Shown here one piece after another: positions 33,544 through 42,812 of a stretch of DNA of 64,000 bases; position 1 is the stretch's first letter; each line of letters opens with the position of its first letter. The translations under genes and the position numbers were made by a program. Origin of the DNA: Christiangramia sp. OXR-203 (GTDB taxonomy: Bacteria > Bacteroidota > Bacteroidia > Flavobacteriales > Flavobacteriaceae); the NCBI RefSeq assembly GCF_034372165.1, contig NZ_CP139698.1, positions 682,001 to 746,000 on the forward strand, in the 5' to 3' direction. Below the pieces are notes generated by a model, which was given only the letters and a program-made list of their open reading frames with translations, was not told where the DNA came from and did no database searches.

Positions 33544-35772
33544 TTAAACTGTTGTCTCTCTGGCAGCTAGATACTTATTGATCTTGTGGAAGAACTCTTC
33601 GGTCTTATAAGGTTTGGGTATAATATCATTAAAACCGTTCATATAGAATTCGTCCAGATTATCGTCAAGAGTTACTGCAGTTAGCGCAATGATTGGAATA
33701 TCAGGATTGAATTTTCTAATTTCTATAGTAGCTTCTATTCCTGAAATTCCAGGCATATGAATATCCATAAGAATTAGATCAAAATCATTGTTCTGAACCT
33801 TCTCGATCGCAATAGTACCATTGTCTGCCACATCACAGATAACTTTGTTCTTCTCCAGAATCTTGCGTGTGATCATTTGATTGATCTTATTATCCTCAAC
33901 AATAAGGATGTTTTTATCCTTCATAATATCGTTGGTTAGAACGATATCTTTAGATGGAGCTACTGCTTGAGCTGGTTTAGTCTCCAGAGTTTCGGCTTCA
34001 AATTGCAATTCGAAAGTAAAAGTGGACCCTTTCCCAAGATCGCTCTCCAGTTCAATTTCAGAATTAAGAAGACTTAATAGGTTTTTGACAATGGATAAAC
34101 CGAGTCCCGTTCCTCCAAATTTTCTATTGATCTGTGTAGAACCTTGTGTAAAGTTTTCGAATATAGCCTTTTGTTTCTCTTTACCAATTCCTTCACCATT
34201 ATCTTTTATTTCAAATAGAAGAGAAACAAATTTCCCATCCTGTTGGGTTTTATTTACCGCGATCCAGATATCTCCATCTTCTGTAAACTTAATAGAGTTT
34301 CCTATAAGATTGATGAGAATTTGAGAGACTTTAAGAGGATCCCCGATCAGTTTAGCCGGAATGTCTTTATCATAAGAGAAATGTAATTTCGTGTTCCTGT
34401 CATCTGCGGAATTCTTCAGCGCGATCAACACATCTGAAATACGCTTTTCTAGATCAAAATTAGTCTTAACGATCTCCACTTTGTTCGCTTCAAGCTTATT
34501 GAGGTCAAGTATGTTATTGATCAGGGAAAGCAGATATTCTCCTGAAAACTTCAATGAATTAAGATGCTCTTTCTGACTTTCTGTAGGGCTTTCTTCTAAT
34601 AATAAATGGGTTAATCCTGTCACCGCATATAATGGTGTTCTTAACTCGTGGGTTATGGTGGTCAAGAATTGTGCTTTTGCTAATGATGCTTTTTCAGCAT
34701 TTTCCTTAGCCAGGATCAATTCTGAATTTTTCTTCTGAAGCAACTCGTTCGCTCTAGCACGAAGATTATTGTTCTTATATAGGCTTAAGGTAAGTAGAGA
34801 TAGTATTGTAATAAGAGCTACACTAAGTATGGTGGTAAGCTTATTAACTTTTAAAGTTCTTTCATTTTCTGCCTGCTGTGCCGTAAGCTGATCTACCGTA
34901 GATTTTAGAGCAGAATTACCTAGCCTCGCGTTAGCTTCAGTAGCAAGGGCCTCTTTATTTACGTCAAAAATCGTTTCTCTAATTAGATTTCCCTGCTGAA
35001 GTAATTCGAGTGCGCTCGCATAATTCCCTCTTTCCTGAGCAATTTCACTTAGCAAATTGTAGCTGTACATGATCATGCCAGTATAACCAGCTGCTTTGGA
35101 GATGTCCAGAGAGTTTTTAGCTGACTGCTCTGCACGTTCATAATTTCCGTCGTTTAAAAATGCACGGGCGAGGAAGTAATTTAATCTGGACTTTTCGTAT
35201 TGATTGTTCGAATCGTTAAGGTAGATCTCAGCGTTTCTCAATTCGGCCAGTGCTCTGGGTTTGGTTTGCTCATCGTTAAAGTAGATAACAGCCCTGTTCA
35301 GCGCAATGATTCCTAATTGTTCCCGGTTGTCTTGCTGGGTATAGTGTTTTTCTGCCAGCTCCAGGTAGTTTAAGGCACGGTCAAACTCTCTTTTAGATGT
35401 AAGTATTTTTGAATACAGCACATAGGAATAATTAAGGCCTGCATCATCATTGATCTCTCTTTGAATGGACATGGCCCTGTCAAGTTGCGTAATACCTTTG
35501 TCATATTCGTGTCTTACATGATACATACGACTAAGTATGGTGCTGGTAAGTGCAATGTAACTCTTAGCGTCTATACGTTTGGATAATTTTAGAGAAAGAT
35601 CTAGTTGTTCCTGGGCTTTATCAAAATTCATGGTATTGATAGAAACCTCGGCTTGATTCAACAGCTTTTTTATCTGTTCCGGTTTTGGGTTTTCTTCATC
35701 TATCTTGGACTCCTGGAATCCAAAGATGGCGAAGCAACATACTAAGAGGATGAAACGCTTGAAGTTTTTCAT
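33544..35772 (-). CDS. Hybrid histidine kinase with TPR sensor domain
   Basis: A 742-residue membrane signal protein. Order: N-terminal signal/anchor (1-~20), about six TPR repeats in the periplasm (~30-285), a coiled segment, one membrane helix (about 313-333, TILSVALITILSLLTLSLY), a second coiled coil, HisKA with H-box THELRTPLYAV, HATPase with NLIGNSIKFTEDG, DNGEGIG and GGTGLGLSIV, and a C-terminal receiver domain with ILIVEDNKIN, phospho-acceptor Asp in ILMDIHMPG and KPYKTEE. No output DNA-binding domain. There is no adjacent response regulator, so the output partner is unknown. TPR-sensor kinases are common in Bacteroidota. Confidence 0.93.
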   Translation of the reverse strand: MKNFKRFILLVCCFAIFGFQESKIDEENPKPEQIKKLLNQAEVSINTMNFDKAQEQLDLSLKLSKRIDAKSYIALTSTILSRMYHVRHEYDKGITQLDRAMSIQREINDDAGLNYSYVLYSKILTSKREFDRALNYLELAEKHYTQQDNREQLGIIALNRAVIYFNDEQTKPRALAELRNAEIYLNDSNNQYEKSRLNYFLARAFLNDGNYERAEQSAKNSLDISKAAGYTGMIMYSYNLLSEIAQERGNYASALELLQQGNLIRETIFDVNKEALATEANARLGNSALKSTVDQLTAQQAENERTLKVNKLTTILSVALITILSLLTLSLYKNNNLRARANELLQKKNSELILAKENAEKASLAKAQFLTTITHELRTPLYAVTGLTHLLLEESPTESQKEHLNSLKFSGEYLLSLINNILDLNKLEANKVEIVKTNFDLEKRISDVLIALKNSADDRNTKLHFSYDKDIPAKLIGDPLKVSQILINLIGNSIKFTEDGDIWIAVNKTQQDGKFVSLLFEIKDNGEGIGKEKQKAIFENFTQGSTQINRKFGGTGLGLSIVKNLLSLLNSEIELESDLGKGSTFTFELQFEAETLETKPAQAVAPSKDIVLTNDIMKDKNILIVEDNKINQMITRKILEKNKVICDVADNGTIAIEKVQNNDFDLILMDIHMPGISGIEATIEIRKFNPDIPIIALTAVTLDDNLDEFYMNGFNDIIPKPYKTEEFFHKINKYLAARETTV

Positions 35773-35816
35773 TTATGGAAAAATAGCTGGCAGCTTTAAT
35801 AAGTTGTTAAATATAG

Positions 35817-36824
35817 CTATTTATCGTTAACAAGTGAAATTAAATCGATAAGACGGTTAGAGTAGCCTATTTCGTTGTCATACCACCCTATTAATTTGAT
35901 GAGTGTGCCATCGATGACTGAAGTCATTCCAGCGTCAAAAATACAGCTGTATTTATTGTCAAGGATATCTACAGATACTATAGGATCTTCTGTATACTCC
36001 AAAATTCCGGACATCTCATTTTCTGCAGCATTTTTGAAAAGTCGGTTTACTTCTTCAATGCTCGTTGATTTTTCAACATTAAGTGTCATGTCTGTTAGAG
36101 ATCCGTTAGGAACTGGAACTCTAATTCCGCATCCACCAATAACTTCACTCAGGTCAGGGAAAATTCCTGTTAAAGCCTTTGCGGCTCCTGTGGTAGTTGG
36201 AATGATAGATTGTGCCGCTGCCCGACTTCTCCTTAGGTCCTTGTGCGGCTTATCATGTAAGCTCTGGTCTGAAGTATAGGAGTGGACAGTTGTTATGTAA
36301 GCCTGAGTAACTTTTAAGTGATCATGGATCACCTTGAGCATAGGAGCTGCATTATTAGTCGTACAGGAAGCATTCGAGATGATCTTCTCGTCACCTGTAA
36401 GTATATGTTCGTTCACCCCAAGTACGATCATCTTTATATCATCGTCCTGTGGCGGAACTGAAAGTATCACCTTTTTTACACCATCCTTCAAATGAGGTAG
36501 TAGTGCTTCAGAAGTTTTGAATTTTCCACTACTTTCCACGACTAATTCTACTCCAAAATTATTCCAGGGAATATCTGCGGGTTTTTCGAAATTCAGCAAA
36601 GGAATAGAGCGACCGTCAACAATTATCTCATTGTCGCCCGCAGAAATATCATTGAATATTCTTCCGTGGATACTATCATACCTAAGTAGATGTGCGAGAC
36701 TGGCGGCATCATGAATATCATTGATGGCAACAACTTCGATCCCGGGATGACTAAGTAAAAGTCTGAAAAGGTTTCTACCAATTCGGCCGAAGCCGTTAAT
36801 GGCAATTTTTACAGGACTCGCCAT
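35817..36824 (-). CDS. gap: Glyceraldehyde-3-phosphate dehydrogenase, type I
   Basis: Catalyses the NAD(P)-linked step between glyceraldehyde-3-phosphate and 1,3-bisphosphoglycerate. The 335-residue product has GFGRIGRN at the N-terminus, catalytic Cys in SNASCTTNN, and the conserved NEIGYSNRLIDL near the end. Cofactor hints are mixed: Asp in AINDIHD suggests NAD, while PHKDLRRSRAAAQSIIPTTT is the form usual in NADP-capable or gluconeogenic (GapB-like) enzymes. It starts nine bases after the stop of lipA on the same strand. Confidence 0.93.
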   Translation of the reverse strand: MASPVKIAINGFGRIGRNLFRLLLSHPGIEVVAINDIHDAASLAHLLRYDSIHGRIFNDISAGDNEIIVDGRSIPLLNFEKPADIPWNNFGVELVVESSGKFKTSEALLPHLKDGVKKVILSVPPQDDDIKMIVLGVNEHILTGDEKIISNASCTTNNAAPMLKVIHDHLKVTQAYITTVHSYTSDQSLHDKPHKDLRRSRAAAQSIIPTTTGAAKALTGIFPDLSEVIGGCGIRVPVPNGSLTDMTLNVEKSTSIEEVNRLFKNAAENEMSGILEYTEDPIVSVDILDNKYSCIFDAGMTSVIDGTLIKLIGWYDNEIGYSNRLIDLISLVNDK

Positions 36825-36833
36825 GTAAACTTC

Positions 36834-37715
36834 TTAATTTATGTGCTTTTGAGCCTTATAAGAAGATCTTACCAGGGCACTACTTTCAACATGTCTGAAA
36901 CCTAGCTCGAGACCATATTCTTCATAACGCTTGAATTGATCTGGTGTGATAAATTGCTTAACAGGTAAGTGTTTCTTACTTGGTTGAAGATATTGCCCAA
37001 TAGTCACAACATCAACTCCTGCGTCGCGTAGATCTCTAAGGGTCTGGAATACTTCTTCTTCCTTTTCGCCAAGTCCTAGCATGATTCCGGACTTGGTTCT
37101 TCGAATTCCATTGTCCTTAAGATATTTTAGAACAGCAAGGCTTCGATCGTATTTCGCTTGTATACGCACTTCTCTGGTAAGACGCTTAACGGTTTCCATG
37201 TTGTGAGAAACTACTTCCGGGCTTACTTCGATGATACGATCTATATTACGTTCGTTTCCCTGAAAATCGGGAATTAACGTTTCCAGTGTAGTTTCAGGAT
37301 TCATTCTTCGAATCGCTTTGACAGTCTCTGCCCAGATAATTGAACCCATATCCTTAAGGTCATCACGGTCCACACTGGTAACTACCGCATGCTTGATTCC
37401 CATGATCTTGATGGATCTGGCAACCTTTTCAGGTTCATCCCAGTCTACAGTTTCTGGTCGGCCGGTTTTCACACCGCAAAATCCACAGGATCTCGTACAT
37501 ACATTTCCAAGAATCATAAAAGTAGCGGTCCCTTCACTCCAGCATTCACCCATATTCGGGCAACTACCAGAAGTGCAAATGGTGTGTAGATCGTATTTGT
37601 CAACCAGGCTTCTCAACTCGGTATATTTCTTACCGGTAGGAAGTTTCACTCGCAACCACTTCGGTTTTGGAGTTCTTTGTGTTTTGGTTTTAACTGGAGC
37701 AACGTCTGTATTCAT
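36834..37715 (-). CDS. lipA: Lipoyl synthase
   Basis: Radical SAM enzyme that inserts two sulfurs into octanoyl-lysine of lipoyl-dependent proteins. The 293-residue product has the auxiliary cluster cysteines in CTSGSCPNMGEC and the radical SAM CxxxCxxC in CTRSCGFC, plus the C-terminal RSSYK arginine-serine motif of lipoyl synthases. I start at ATG 37715 because a perfect -7 element begins 19 bases upstream, which places the 37736 ATG ahead of the transcription start. It is co-transcribed with gap. Confidence 0.96.
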   Translation of the reverse strand: MNTDVAPVKTKTQRTPKPKWLRVKLPTGKKYTELRSLVDKYDLHTICTSGSCPNMGECWSEGTATFMILGNVCTRSCGFCGVKTGRPETVDWDEPEKVARSIKIMGIKHAVVTSVDRDDLKDMGSIIWAETVKAIRRMNPETTLETLIPDFQGNERNIDRIIEVSPEVVSHNMETVKRLTREVRIQAKYDRSLAVLKYLKDNGIRRTKSGIMLGLGEKEEEVFQTLRDLRDAGVDVVTIGQYLQPSKKHLPVKQFITPDQFKRYEEYGLELGFRHVESSALVRSSYKAQKHIN

Positions 37716-37733
37716 AGCAATAAATCTCTGTTT

Positions 37734-37741
37734 CAAAGATA
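37734..37741 (-). promoter_or_regulatory. Candidate -7 element of lipA-gap
   Basis: On the minus strand TATCTTTG is an exact TAnnTTTG match; the -33 region is not convincing. It supports the lipA start at 37715. Confidence 0.45.
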
Positions 37742-37793
37742 CAATAATAAGCTGAACTGCATAAATTAGACTCCTGCCAATTCCATTCCTTAC

Positions 37794-38363
37794 TTAGCTA
37801 TTTCTGCTTTCAATTATAGCGGCGAGTAACTTCTTGGCACGCAGCAGCTTTACCTTAATATTATTCATGGGTTCGTCCAGGAATTCTGCGATTTCTTTAT
37901 ATGATTTCTCCTGAAAGAATCTAAGATTGATGACTTCCTGGTAATGAGGTTTCAATTGCTTAATGTCAAAGAGTAATTGCTCGAGATTTTGTTCCTTAAT
38001 AAGCTTATCCTCAATTCCCGGCGTATCATCTGCGATCTGGTAGACCTGGTCTTCATCCTGCATGGAAGTTTTAGATCTAATGGAAGCTTTTTTCTTCCTT
38101 ATTTGATCTATATGGATATTCTTGGAGATCGCAATAAGCCAGGTAGCAAAGGAATAATTGTCATCAAAGGTCTCTATACGATTAAAGGCTTTGGAAAAGG
38201 TTTGAATTGTAATATCTTCAGCTTCATACTCATTCTGGGTCTTTTTAAGCTGAAAACCATAAACATCTCCCCAAAACCTGTCTACCAGGTAATTGAATGC
38301 CGACTGACTTCCTTTCTTGGCTCCACTAATTTTCTCAGAGAGCTGATTGGGATTTACTTCCAC
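37794..38363 (-). CDS. RNA polymerase sigma factor, ECF-like
   Basis: A 189-residue sigma-70 family protein of group 4 type. Region 2 is FNYLVDRFWGDVYGFQLKKT, AEDITIQTFSKAFNRIETFD, FATWLIAISKNIHIDQIRKK. Region 4 is LKPHYQEVINLRFFQEKSYK and EIAEFLDEPMNNIKVKLLRAK, a helix-turn-helix. No anti-sigma gene is adjacent. Its start overlaps the end of the glycosyltransferase gene by ten bases, so it is translated with it and presumably made constitutively with it. Confidence 0.92.
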   Translation of the reverse strand: MEVNPNQLSEKISGAKKGSQSAFNYLVDRFWGDVYGFQLKKTQNEYEAEDITIQTFSKAFNRIETFDDNYSFATWLIAISKNIHIDQIRKKKASIRSKTSMQDEDQVYQIADDTPGIEDKLIKEQNLEQLLFDIKQLKPHYQEVINLRFFQEKSYKEIAEFLDEPMNNIKVKLLRAKKLLAAIIESRNS

Positions 38364-39454
38364 TGTCCTGGTTTTGAAATGAGATTGGAGCTAAATATAG
38401 CTAATTGGAAAAATATTAAAAATATATCGAAGAATGGATAGAACCAGATCACATCCTTTTCATCTAGTTTTTCCGCAGCATTGTAATAGATAATTCCGTC
38501 AAGTATCAACTTTATAACGAGAATCGATAGAACAGCAATTGGGTAGATTTGAAGGACTGAAAGTAGAATGAAAAGTATCCAGAAAAGTAATCTTGCCGAG
38601 TAATATACGCCAAGCAAAACCTGATGCTTCTGTTGGTATTGTTTAGCAGTAGATACATGTCTGCGTTTTTGCCTGGTCCATTCTGAAAAACTTTTTTTGG
38701 GAACACTCCGTGTAATTGAATTTTCAGAAAAACATATGGCGGTATTTTCATCATTCGCAGCTTCATTGACGAATAGATCATCATCGCCAGATTTTATATG
38801 TAGATGACTTGCAAAGCCTTTCAATTCGTAAAATCTCTCAGAGGTATAGGCGAGATTTCGTCCCACGCCCATATAAGGTATCCCTAATTTTGCATAACTG
38901 AAATACTGAATAGCTGTTAATAGTGTTTCGAATCTAATTAACATATTCAGCAATGATTTCTTTTGTTTGAAGTAGCCACCATATCCAAGAACGATATCCT
39001 TGGTTGTGAAATGGCTTGTCATTTCTGTTATCCAATCCTTAGATTGAGGAACGCAATCGGCATCTGTAAATAATAAATATTTGTTCGACGCTTTTTTGAT
39101 ACCTAGAGTAAGTGCGTATTTTTTATTCGCCCAGAATGCTTCAATGTTCTGAACATTCACAATTTTTACTCTTGGATCAATATTCTGAAAATGCTCCATA
39201 ACGTCCAGAGTATTGTCTGCGGAAGCATCATTAATAAGGATAAGTTCAAAATTTGGATAATTCTGCTCAAGAATTCCTGGTATAAAGTTTTGAAGATTGT
39301 CTTCTTCGTTTTTTGCACAAACAATTACTGAAACGGGAAGATTTAAAGCTTGTGACTTTTCCGAAGAAGCAGATGTAAATGAAAAAAAACTTAGGTTATA
39401 GAGGATATTGATTATACCGGTAAGTATAAACAGGCCAAATAAAATTATCTCCAT
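38354..39454 (-). CDS. Membrane glycosyltransferase, family 2
   Basis: A 366-residue processive-type GT2 enzyme. An N-terminal membrane helix (ILFGLFILTGIINILYNLSF) is followed by the GT-A fold with SVIVCAKNEEDNL, INDASADNT, DADCVP and the QxxRR-like RQKRRHVST, and then two to three membrane helices at the C-terminus (YSARLLFWILFILLSV onward). That layout is shared by glycan synthases that make and export exopolysaccharide or glycolipid. Six bases separate it from the small protein upstream. It overlaps the sigma factor gene by ten bases. Confidence 0.9.
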   Translation of the reverse strand: MEIILFGLFILTGIINILYNLSFFSFTSASSEKSQALNLPVSVIVCAKNEEDNLQNFIPGILEQNYPNFELILINDASADNTLDVMEHFQNIDPRVKIVNVQNIEAFWANKKYALTLGIKKASNKYLLFTDADCVPQSKDWITEMTSHFTTKDIVLGYGGYFKQKKSLLNMLIRFETLLTAIQYFSYAKLGIPYMGVGRNLAYTSERFYELKGFASHLHIKSGDDDLFVNEAANDENTAICFSENSITRSVPKKSFSEWTRQKRRHVSTAKQYQQKHQVLLGVYYSARLLFWILFILLSVLQIYPIAVLSILVIKLILDGIIYYNAAEKLDEKDVIWFYPFFDIFLIFFQLAIFSSNLISKPGQWK

Positions 39455-39459
39455 TTAAT

Positions 39460-39666
39460 CTAAGTAGTCTTGGCGGTATCTGAACAATTTTCCATTTCAT
39501 CAGGTAACTTTCCACAAAAACTACATGGTTCACCAGATTTGTTAAGGTATGGATTCTGGCTCGCGCAGGTACCAGCGAACTTTCCATCTTTCTTACCCCA
39601 GATTTTAATTGCGATTCCTGCAAACGCGAGACCGAGCAGGACTAAACTGATAATAAATAGTTTCAT
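39460..39666 (-). CDS. Small membrane-anchored Cys-containing protein
   Basis: A 68-residue protein starting at ATG 39666 (MKLFIISLVLLGLAFAGIAI), with one N-terminal membrane helix and then KIWGKKDGKFAGTCASQN, CSFC and ENCS. The cysteine pattern could bind metal or form disulfides outside the membrane. It belongs to a family of short flavobacterial membrane or secreted proteins of unknown role. A perfect -7 element lies 19 bases upstream of the ATG. It seems to head the transcript with the glycosyltransferase and sigma factor. Confidence 0.8.
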   Translation of the reverse strand: MKLFIISLVLLGLAFAGIAIKIWGKKDGKFAGTCASQNPYLNKSGEPCSFCGKLPDEMENCSDTAKTT

Positions 39667-39684
39667 AGACTTTGAATTCTGTTG

Positions 39685-39692
39685 CAAAAATA
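39685..39692 (-). promoter_or_regulatory. Candidate -7 element, small protein-GT-sigma operon
   Basis: On the minus strand TATTTTTG matches TAnnTTTG exactly. It excludes a start at 39729 for the small protein and supports ATG 39666. The -33 element is not at a usual distance. Confidence 0.45.
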
Positions 39693-39832
39693 ATAATAAA
39701 ATCAGGCAACTGGAAATTGGTCGTATCATTAGTATATCGTTTACACTATTTAACTAAACTTTAATCGAATAAGTAGCGCTAACAGTTAATTCAGAGATAT
39801 CTTGCAGCGTTAACCACGAAAAAAACTACAAT

Positions 39833-40453
39833 ATGAAATTTAAAATGTTATTTACAACTCTTGCACTTACAGCAGTCGTTTTCACATCATGTGAAGATGG
39901 TAACAAAAAAGAGCAGGAAGAAAAAGAGAAAATGGAGCAAATGGAAGCCGAAGAAGGAGAGGCTGAAATGCAAGCTGAAAAAGAAATGCAGGAAATGCAA
40001 TCCAACAGCATTGCAGCTAAAGCTATGGCTACTGATACTTTAAGTACATTAATATCTGCTCTACAAGCTGCTGAATTAGCAGAAATGATGAAAACAGAAG
40101 AAGGTCCTTTTACTGTATTTGCACCTAACAATGCCGCATTCTCTAAAGTAGATCAGGCTACATTAGAAAGCCTAATGATGGAAGAGAATAAAGATAAACT
40201 AGCTGGTGTCTTAAAATACCATGTAGTGGAAGGTGAAGTTATGGCTGCAGATCTTGTAAAAATGATCCAGGATAATGATGGGACTTATGCAGTTTCTACC
40301 GTTGGTGGAGGAGAGCTTACAGCATCTTTAGAAGGTGAAAATGTAATCCTTACTGATGAGAATGGAAATAAAGCGACTGTAGTACAGGCTGATGTTGATG
40401 CTTCTAACGGAGTTGTACACATCATTGATGCAGTAGTGATGAAGAAAGCATAA
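39833..40453 (+). CDS. Fasciclin-domain lipoprotein
   Basis: A 206-residue lipoprotein: signal MKFKMLFTTLALTAVVFTSC, an Glu/Lys/Met-rich coiled linker of about 40 residues (KKEQEEKEKMEQMEAEEGEA), then one fasciclin (FAS1) domain, with TLSTLISALQAAELAEMM, GPFTVFAPNNAAFSK, YHVVEGEVMAADLVKM, and DASNGVVHIIDAVVMKK at the end. FAS1 domains are adhesion or matrix-binding modules; here it would sit on the outer membrane or periplasmic surface. Followed by a shared terminator with murB. Confidence 0.93.
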   Translation: MKFKMLFTTLALTAVVFTSCEDGNKKEQEEKEKMEQMEAEEGEAEMQAEKEMQEMQSNSIAAKAMATDTLSTLISALQAAELAEMMKTEEGPFTVFAPNNAAFSKVDQATLESLMMEENKDKLAGVLKYHVVEGEVMAADLVKMIQDNDGTYAVSTVGGGELTASLEGENVILTDENGNKATVVQADVDASNGVVHIIDAVVMKKA

Positions 40454-40472
40454 TTCGACAACGAATTTTAAG

Positions 40473-40503
40473 AAAAAAGGAGCGCATTTGCGCTCCTTTT
40501 TTT
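40473..40503. terminator. Bidirectional terminator fasciclin gene / murB
   Basis: GGAGCGC-ATTT-GCGCTCC forms a 7-bp GC stem with A6/T7 flanks. The T-run reaches the murB stop codon at 40502. Confidence 0.9.
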
Positions 40504-41518
40504 ATTCTATAATATTGACTTCAGCTTCAAGAGGAACTCCAAATTTCTGAGAAACCTTATCCTGAATCATTTTAGCCAGCATTAAAATTTCCTCTCCTGT
40601 AGCTTCACCATAATTAACCAAAACCAGAGCCTGATTCTTATGAACCCCGGCATCTCCATTACGGTAACCTTTCAGCCCAGATTGATCAATTAACCAGCCT
40701 GCGGGGATCTTTATTTCATATTCAGATACATGATAAGAAGGAATTTCAGGATGATCCCGCTGTAATTCTTCAAATTGATCCTTGGTGATCACAGGATTCT
40801 TAAAGAAACTACCACTATTTCCAATTTCCTTAGGATCAGGTAATTTTGATCTTCTAATAGCGATAACTGCATTCGAAACATCCTTGATTCCAGGGTTTTT
40901 TATTCCAGAGTTCTCCAGTTCATTGCGAATTGCTCCGTAATCCAGATTTAACTGATGATCTTTTTTAGTTAGCCTGAAACGCACAGAGGTAATAATATAA
41001 AGACCTTTCAATTCATTCTTGAAAACTGAATTACGATATCCGAAATTGCATTCTTTACGAGTGAACTCTCTCTCTTCGAGGGTTTGAATATTCATCGCAT
41101 GACAACTTATAAAGCTGTCTTTAAGTTCAACTCCATAAGCACCAATGTTCTGGATGGGAGAGGTTCCTACGTTGCCAGGAATAAGCGATAGATTCTCTAA
41201 TCCACCGTAACCTTTTTCTATTGTATGAAGTACTAGTTCATGCCAGTTTTCTCCGGCAGCAACCTCCAGAATTACTTCATTTTCATTTTCTGAAACTACT
41301 TCTATACCCTTCAGGGCAATATGAACTACCGTTTTATGAATATCCTGAGTAAGGAGCATGTTGCTGCCACCGCCAAGAATAAACAATTCAGAAGAATAAC
41401 TTTTTTTAAGAAGACGTCTCAGATCTTCGATGCTTGAAACCGATATAAATTTATCTGCTCGAACATCGATCCCGAAACTGTTGTAATCCTTCAGTGAAAA
41501 GTTACGAATAACCTGCAT
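40502..41518 (-). CDS. murB: UDP-N-acetylmuramate dehydrogenase
   Basis: FAD enzyme that makes UDP-N-acetylmuramate for peptidoglycan, in the cytosol. The 338-residue product is the E. coli-like (type I) form. Visible elements: LFILGGGSNMLLTQ (FAD), GGLENLSLIPGNVGTSPIQNIGAYG, catalytic NSGSFFKNP serine, and AGWLIDQSGLKG. It starts on the same base as the last base of the aminotransferase stop codon (one-base overlap), so it is translationally coupled with it. Confidence 0.96.
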   Translation of the reverse strand: MQVIRNFSLKDYNSFGIDVRADKFISVSSIEDLRRLLKKSYSSELFILGGGSNMLLTQDIHKTVVHIALKGIEVVSENENEVILEVAAGENWHELVLHTIEKGYGGLENLSLIPGNVGTSPIQNIGAYGVELKDSFISCHAMNIQTLEEREFTRKECNFGYRNSVFKNELKGLYIITSVRFRLTKKDHQLNLDYGAIRNELENSGIKNPGIKDVSNAVIAIRRSKLPDPKEIGNSGSFFKNPVITKDQFEELQRDHPEIPSYHVSEYEIKIPAGWLIDQSGLKGYRNGDAGVHKNQALVLVNYGEATGEEILMLAKMIQDKVSQKFGVPLEAEVNIIE

Positions 41519-42714
41519 TAAGCTTTGTTGTTATACTGCTTTAATGCTTTCTCAAGAATCACAAGTGCACGTTCAAGATTTTCTTTTTTCAATACATATG
41601 CGATTCTAACCTGGTTTAGTCCGGTATTTGGGGTAGAGTAGAATCCTGCTGCTGGTGCAACCATGATAGTTTCATTGTCATCTTCGAAATCTTCCAGTAA
41701 CCATTTTGCAAAATCATCTGCATTAGCGATAGGCAGTTCAGCGATACAATAGAAAGCGCCTTTTGGGTTTGCCACCTTAACACCTTCAATTTTTTCTAAC
41801 CCTTTAACAAGAAGATCTCTTCTAAAAGTATATTGCTCGATCACCTCGTCAAAATAGCTCTGTGGTGTGTCAAGGGCAGCTTCACTCGCAATCTGAGCGA
41901 AAGTGGGTGGGCTTAGTCTTGCCTGCGCAAATTTCATGGCGGTTGCAATCACTTCGGTGTTTTTAGATACCAGGCACCCAATTCGTGCTCCACACATACT
42001 ATATCTTTTCGAAACTGAATCTACCATGATCGCATGGTTCGCCAGCTCAGGAATGCTCATAATAGAATGGTGTTTCACACCATCATAAGCGAATTCGCGA
42101 TAAACCTCGTCTGAAACAATGAATAGGTCGTGTTTTAGTGCAAGATCGGCAAGTTGTTGAATTTCTTCTTTTGTATACAGGTATCCAGTTGGATTGCCAG
42201 GATTACAAATAAGTATAGCTTTAGTTTTCTCAGTGATGAGTTTCTCAAATTCTGAAATAGGAGGTAATGCAAAACCATCTTCGATCTTAGATTGAATTGG
42301 TTTAATTGTTACTCCGGAAGCAGTTGCAAAACCATTGTAGTTCGCGTAAAATGGTTCTGGAATGATCACTTCATCCCCCTGATCTGTGATGCTTCCCATT
42401 GTAAATAGAAGCGCTTCAGATCCTCCGGTGGTAATGATAATATCCTGCTTTTCAACCGGAAGAGAGGTGTTATTATAATAAGAAGCTAGCTTCTCACGAT
42501 AACTTTCAAACCCTGCGGAGTGACTGTAAGACAGTACTTCAATGGCATGATTTTTTACAGCATTAAGGGCTATCTCAGGAGTCTTAATATCAGGCTGGCC
42601 AATATTTAACTGGTATATAACTTTACCCTTTGCAGCAGCTGCTTCAGCATAAGGGACTAATTTTCTTATAGGTGATTCAGGCATTTGCTGCCCTTTATTT
42701 GAAATCTTTGGCAT
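41518..42714 (-). CDS. Class I aminotransferase (aspartate aminotransferase-like)
   Basis: A 398-residue PLP enzyme. Start at ATG 42714 (MPKISNKGQQMPESPIRKL), since the upstream 20 codons lie in the promoter region. Family marks: YQLNIGQPDIKTPE, GGSEALLFTMGSI, LICNPGNPTGYLYTKEE, the PLP lysine in DSVSKRYSMCGARIGC, and the C-terminal GLNQVRIAYVL. It likely exchanges the amino group between aspartate (or another amino acid) and 2-oxoglutarate; the exact specificity is not decidable. First gene of the operon with murB, with a full promoter match upstream. Confidence 0.9.
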   Translation of the reverse strand: MPKISNKGQQMPESPIRKLVPYAEAAAAKGKVIYQLNIGQPDIKTPEIALNAVKNHAIEVLSYSHSAGFESYREKLASYYNNTSLPVEKQDIIITTGGSEALLFTMGSITDQGDEVIIPEPFYANYNGFATASGVTIKPIQSKIEDGFALPPISEFEKLITEKTKAILICNPGNPTGYLYTKEEIQQLADLALKHDLFIVSDEVYREFAYDGVKHHSIMSIPELANHAIMVDSVSKRYSMCGARIGCLVSKNTEVIATAMKFAQARLSPPTFAQIASEAALDTPQSYFDEVIEQYTFRRDLLVKGLEKIEGVKVANPKGAFYCIAELPIANADDFAKWLLEDFEDDNETIMVAPAAGFYSTPNTGLNQVRIAYVLKKENLERALVILEKALKQYNNKA

Positions 42715-42743
42715 GATAGTTCTTTTATAGGTTTGCAAAATTG

Positions 42744-42774
42744 CAAAAATAAAGCCTGAATCAAGAATAAACAA
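42744..42774 (-). promoter_or_regulatory. Promoter of the aminotransferase-murB operon
   Basis: On the minus strand TTG (42774-42772), a 20-base spacer and TATTTTTG (42751-42744) match the consensus. The leader would be about 23 bases to the ATG at 42714. Confidence 0.7.
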
Positions 42775-42812
42775 TCCTGAATTATTCTGCCTAAGCAGTT
42801 AAATTTCAGCAT

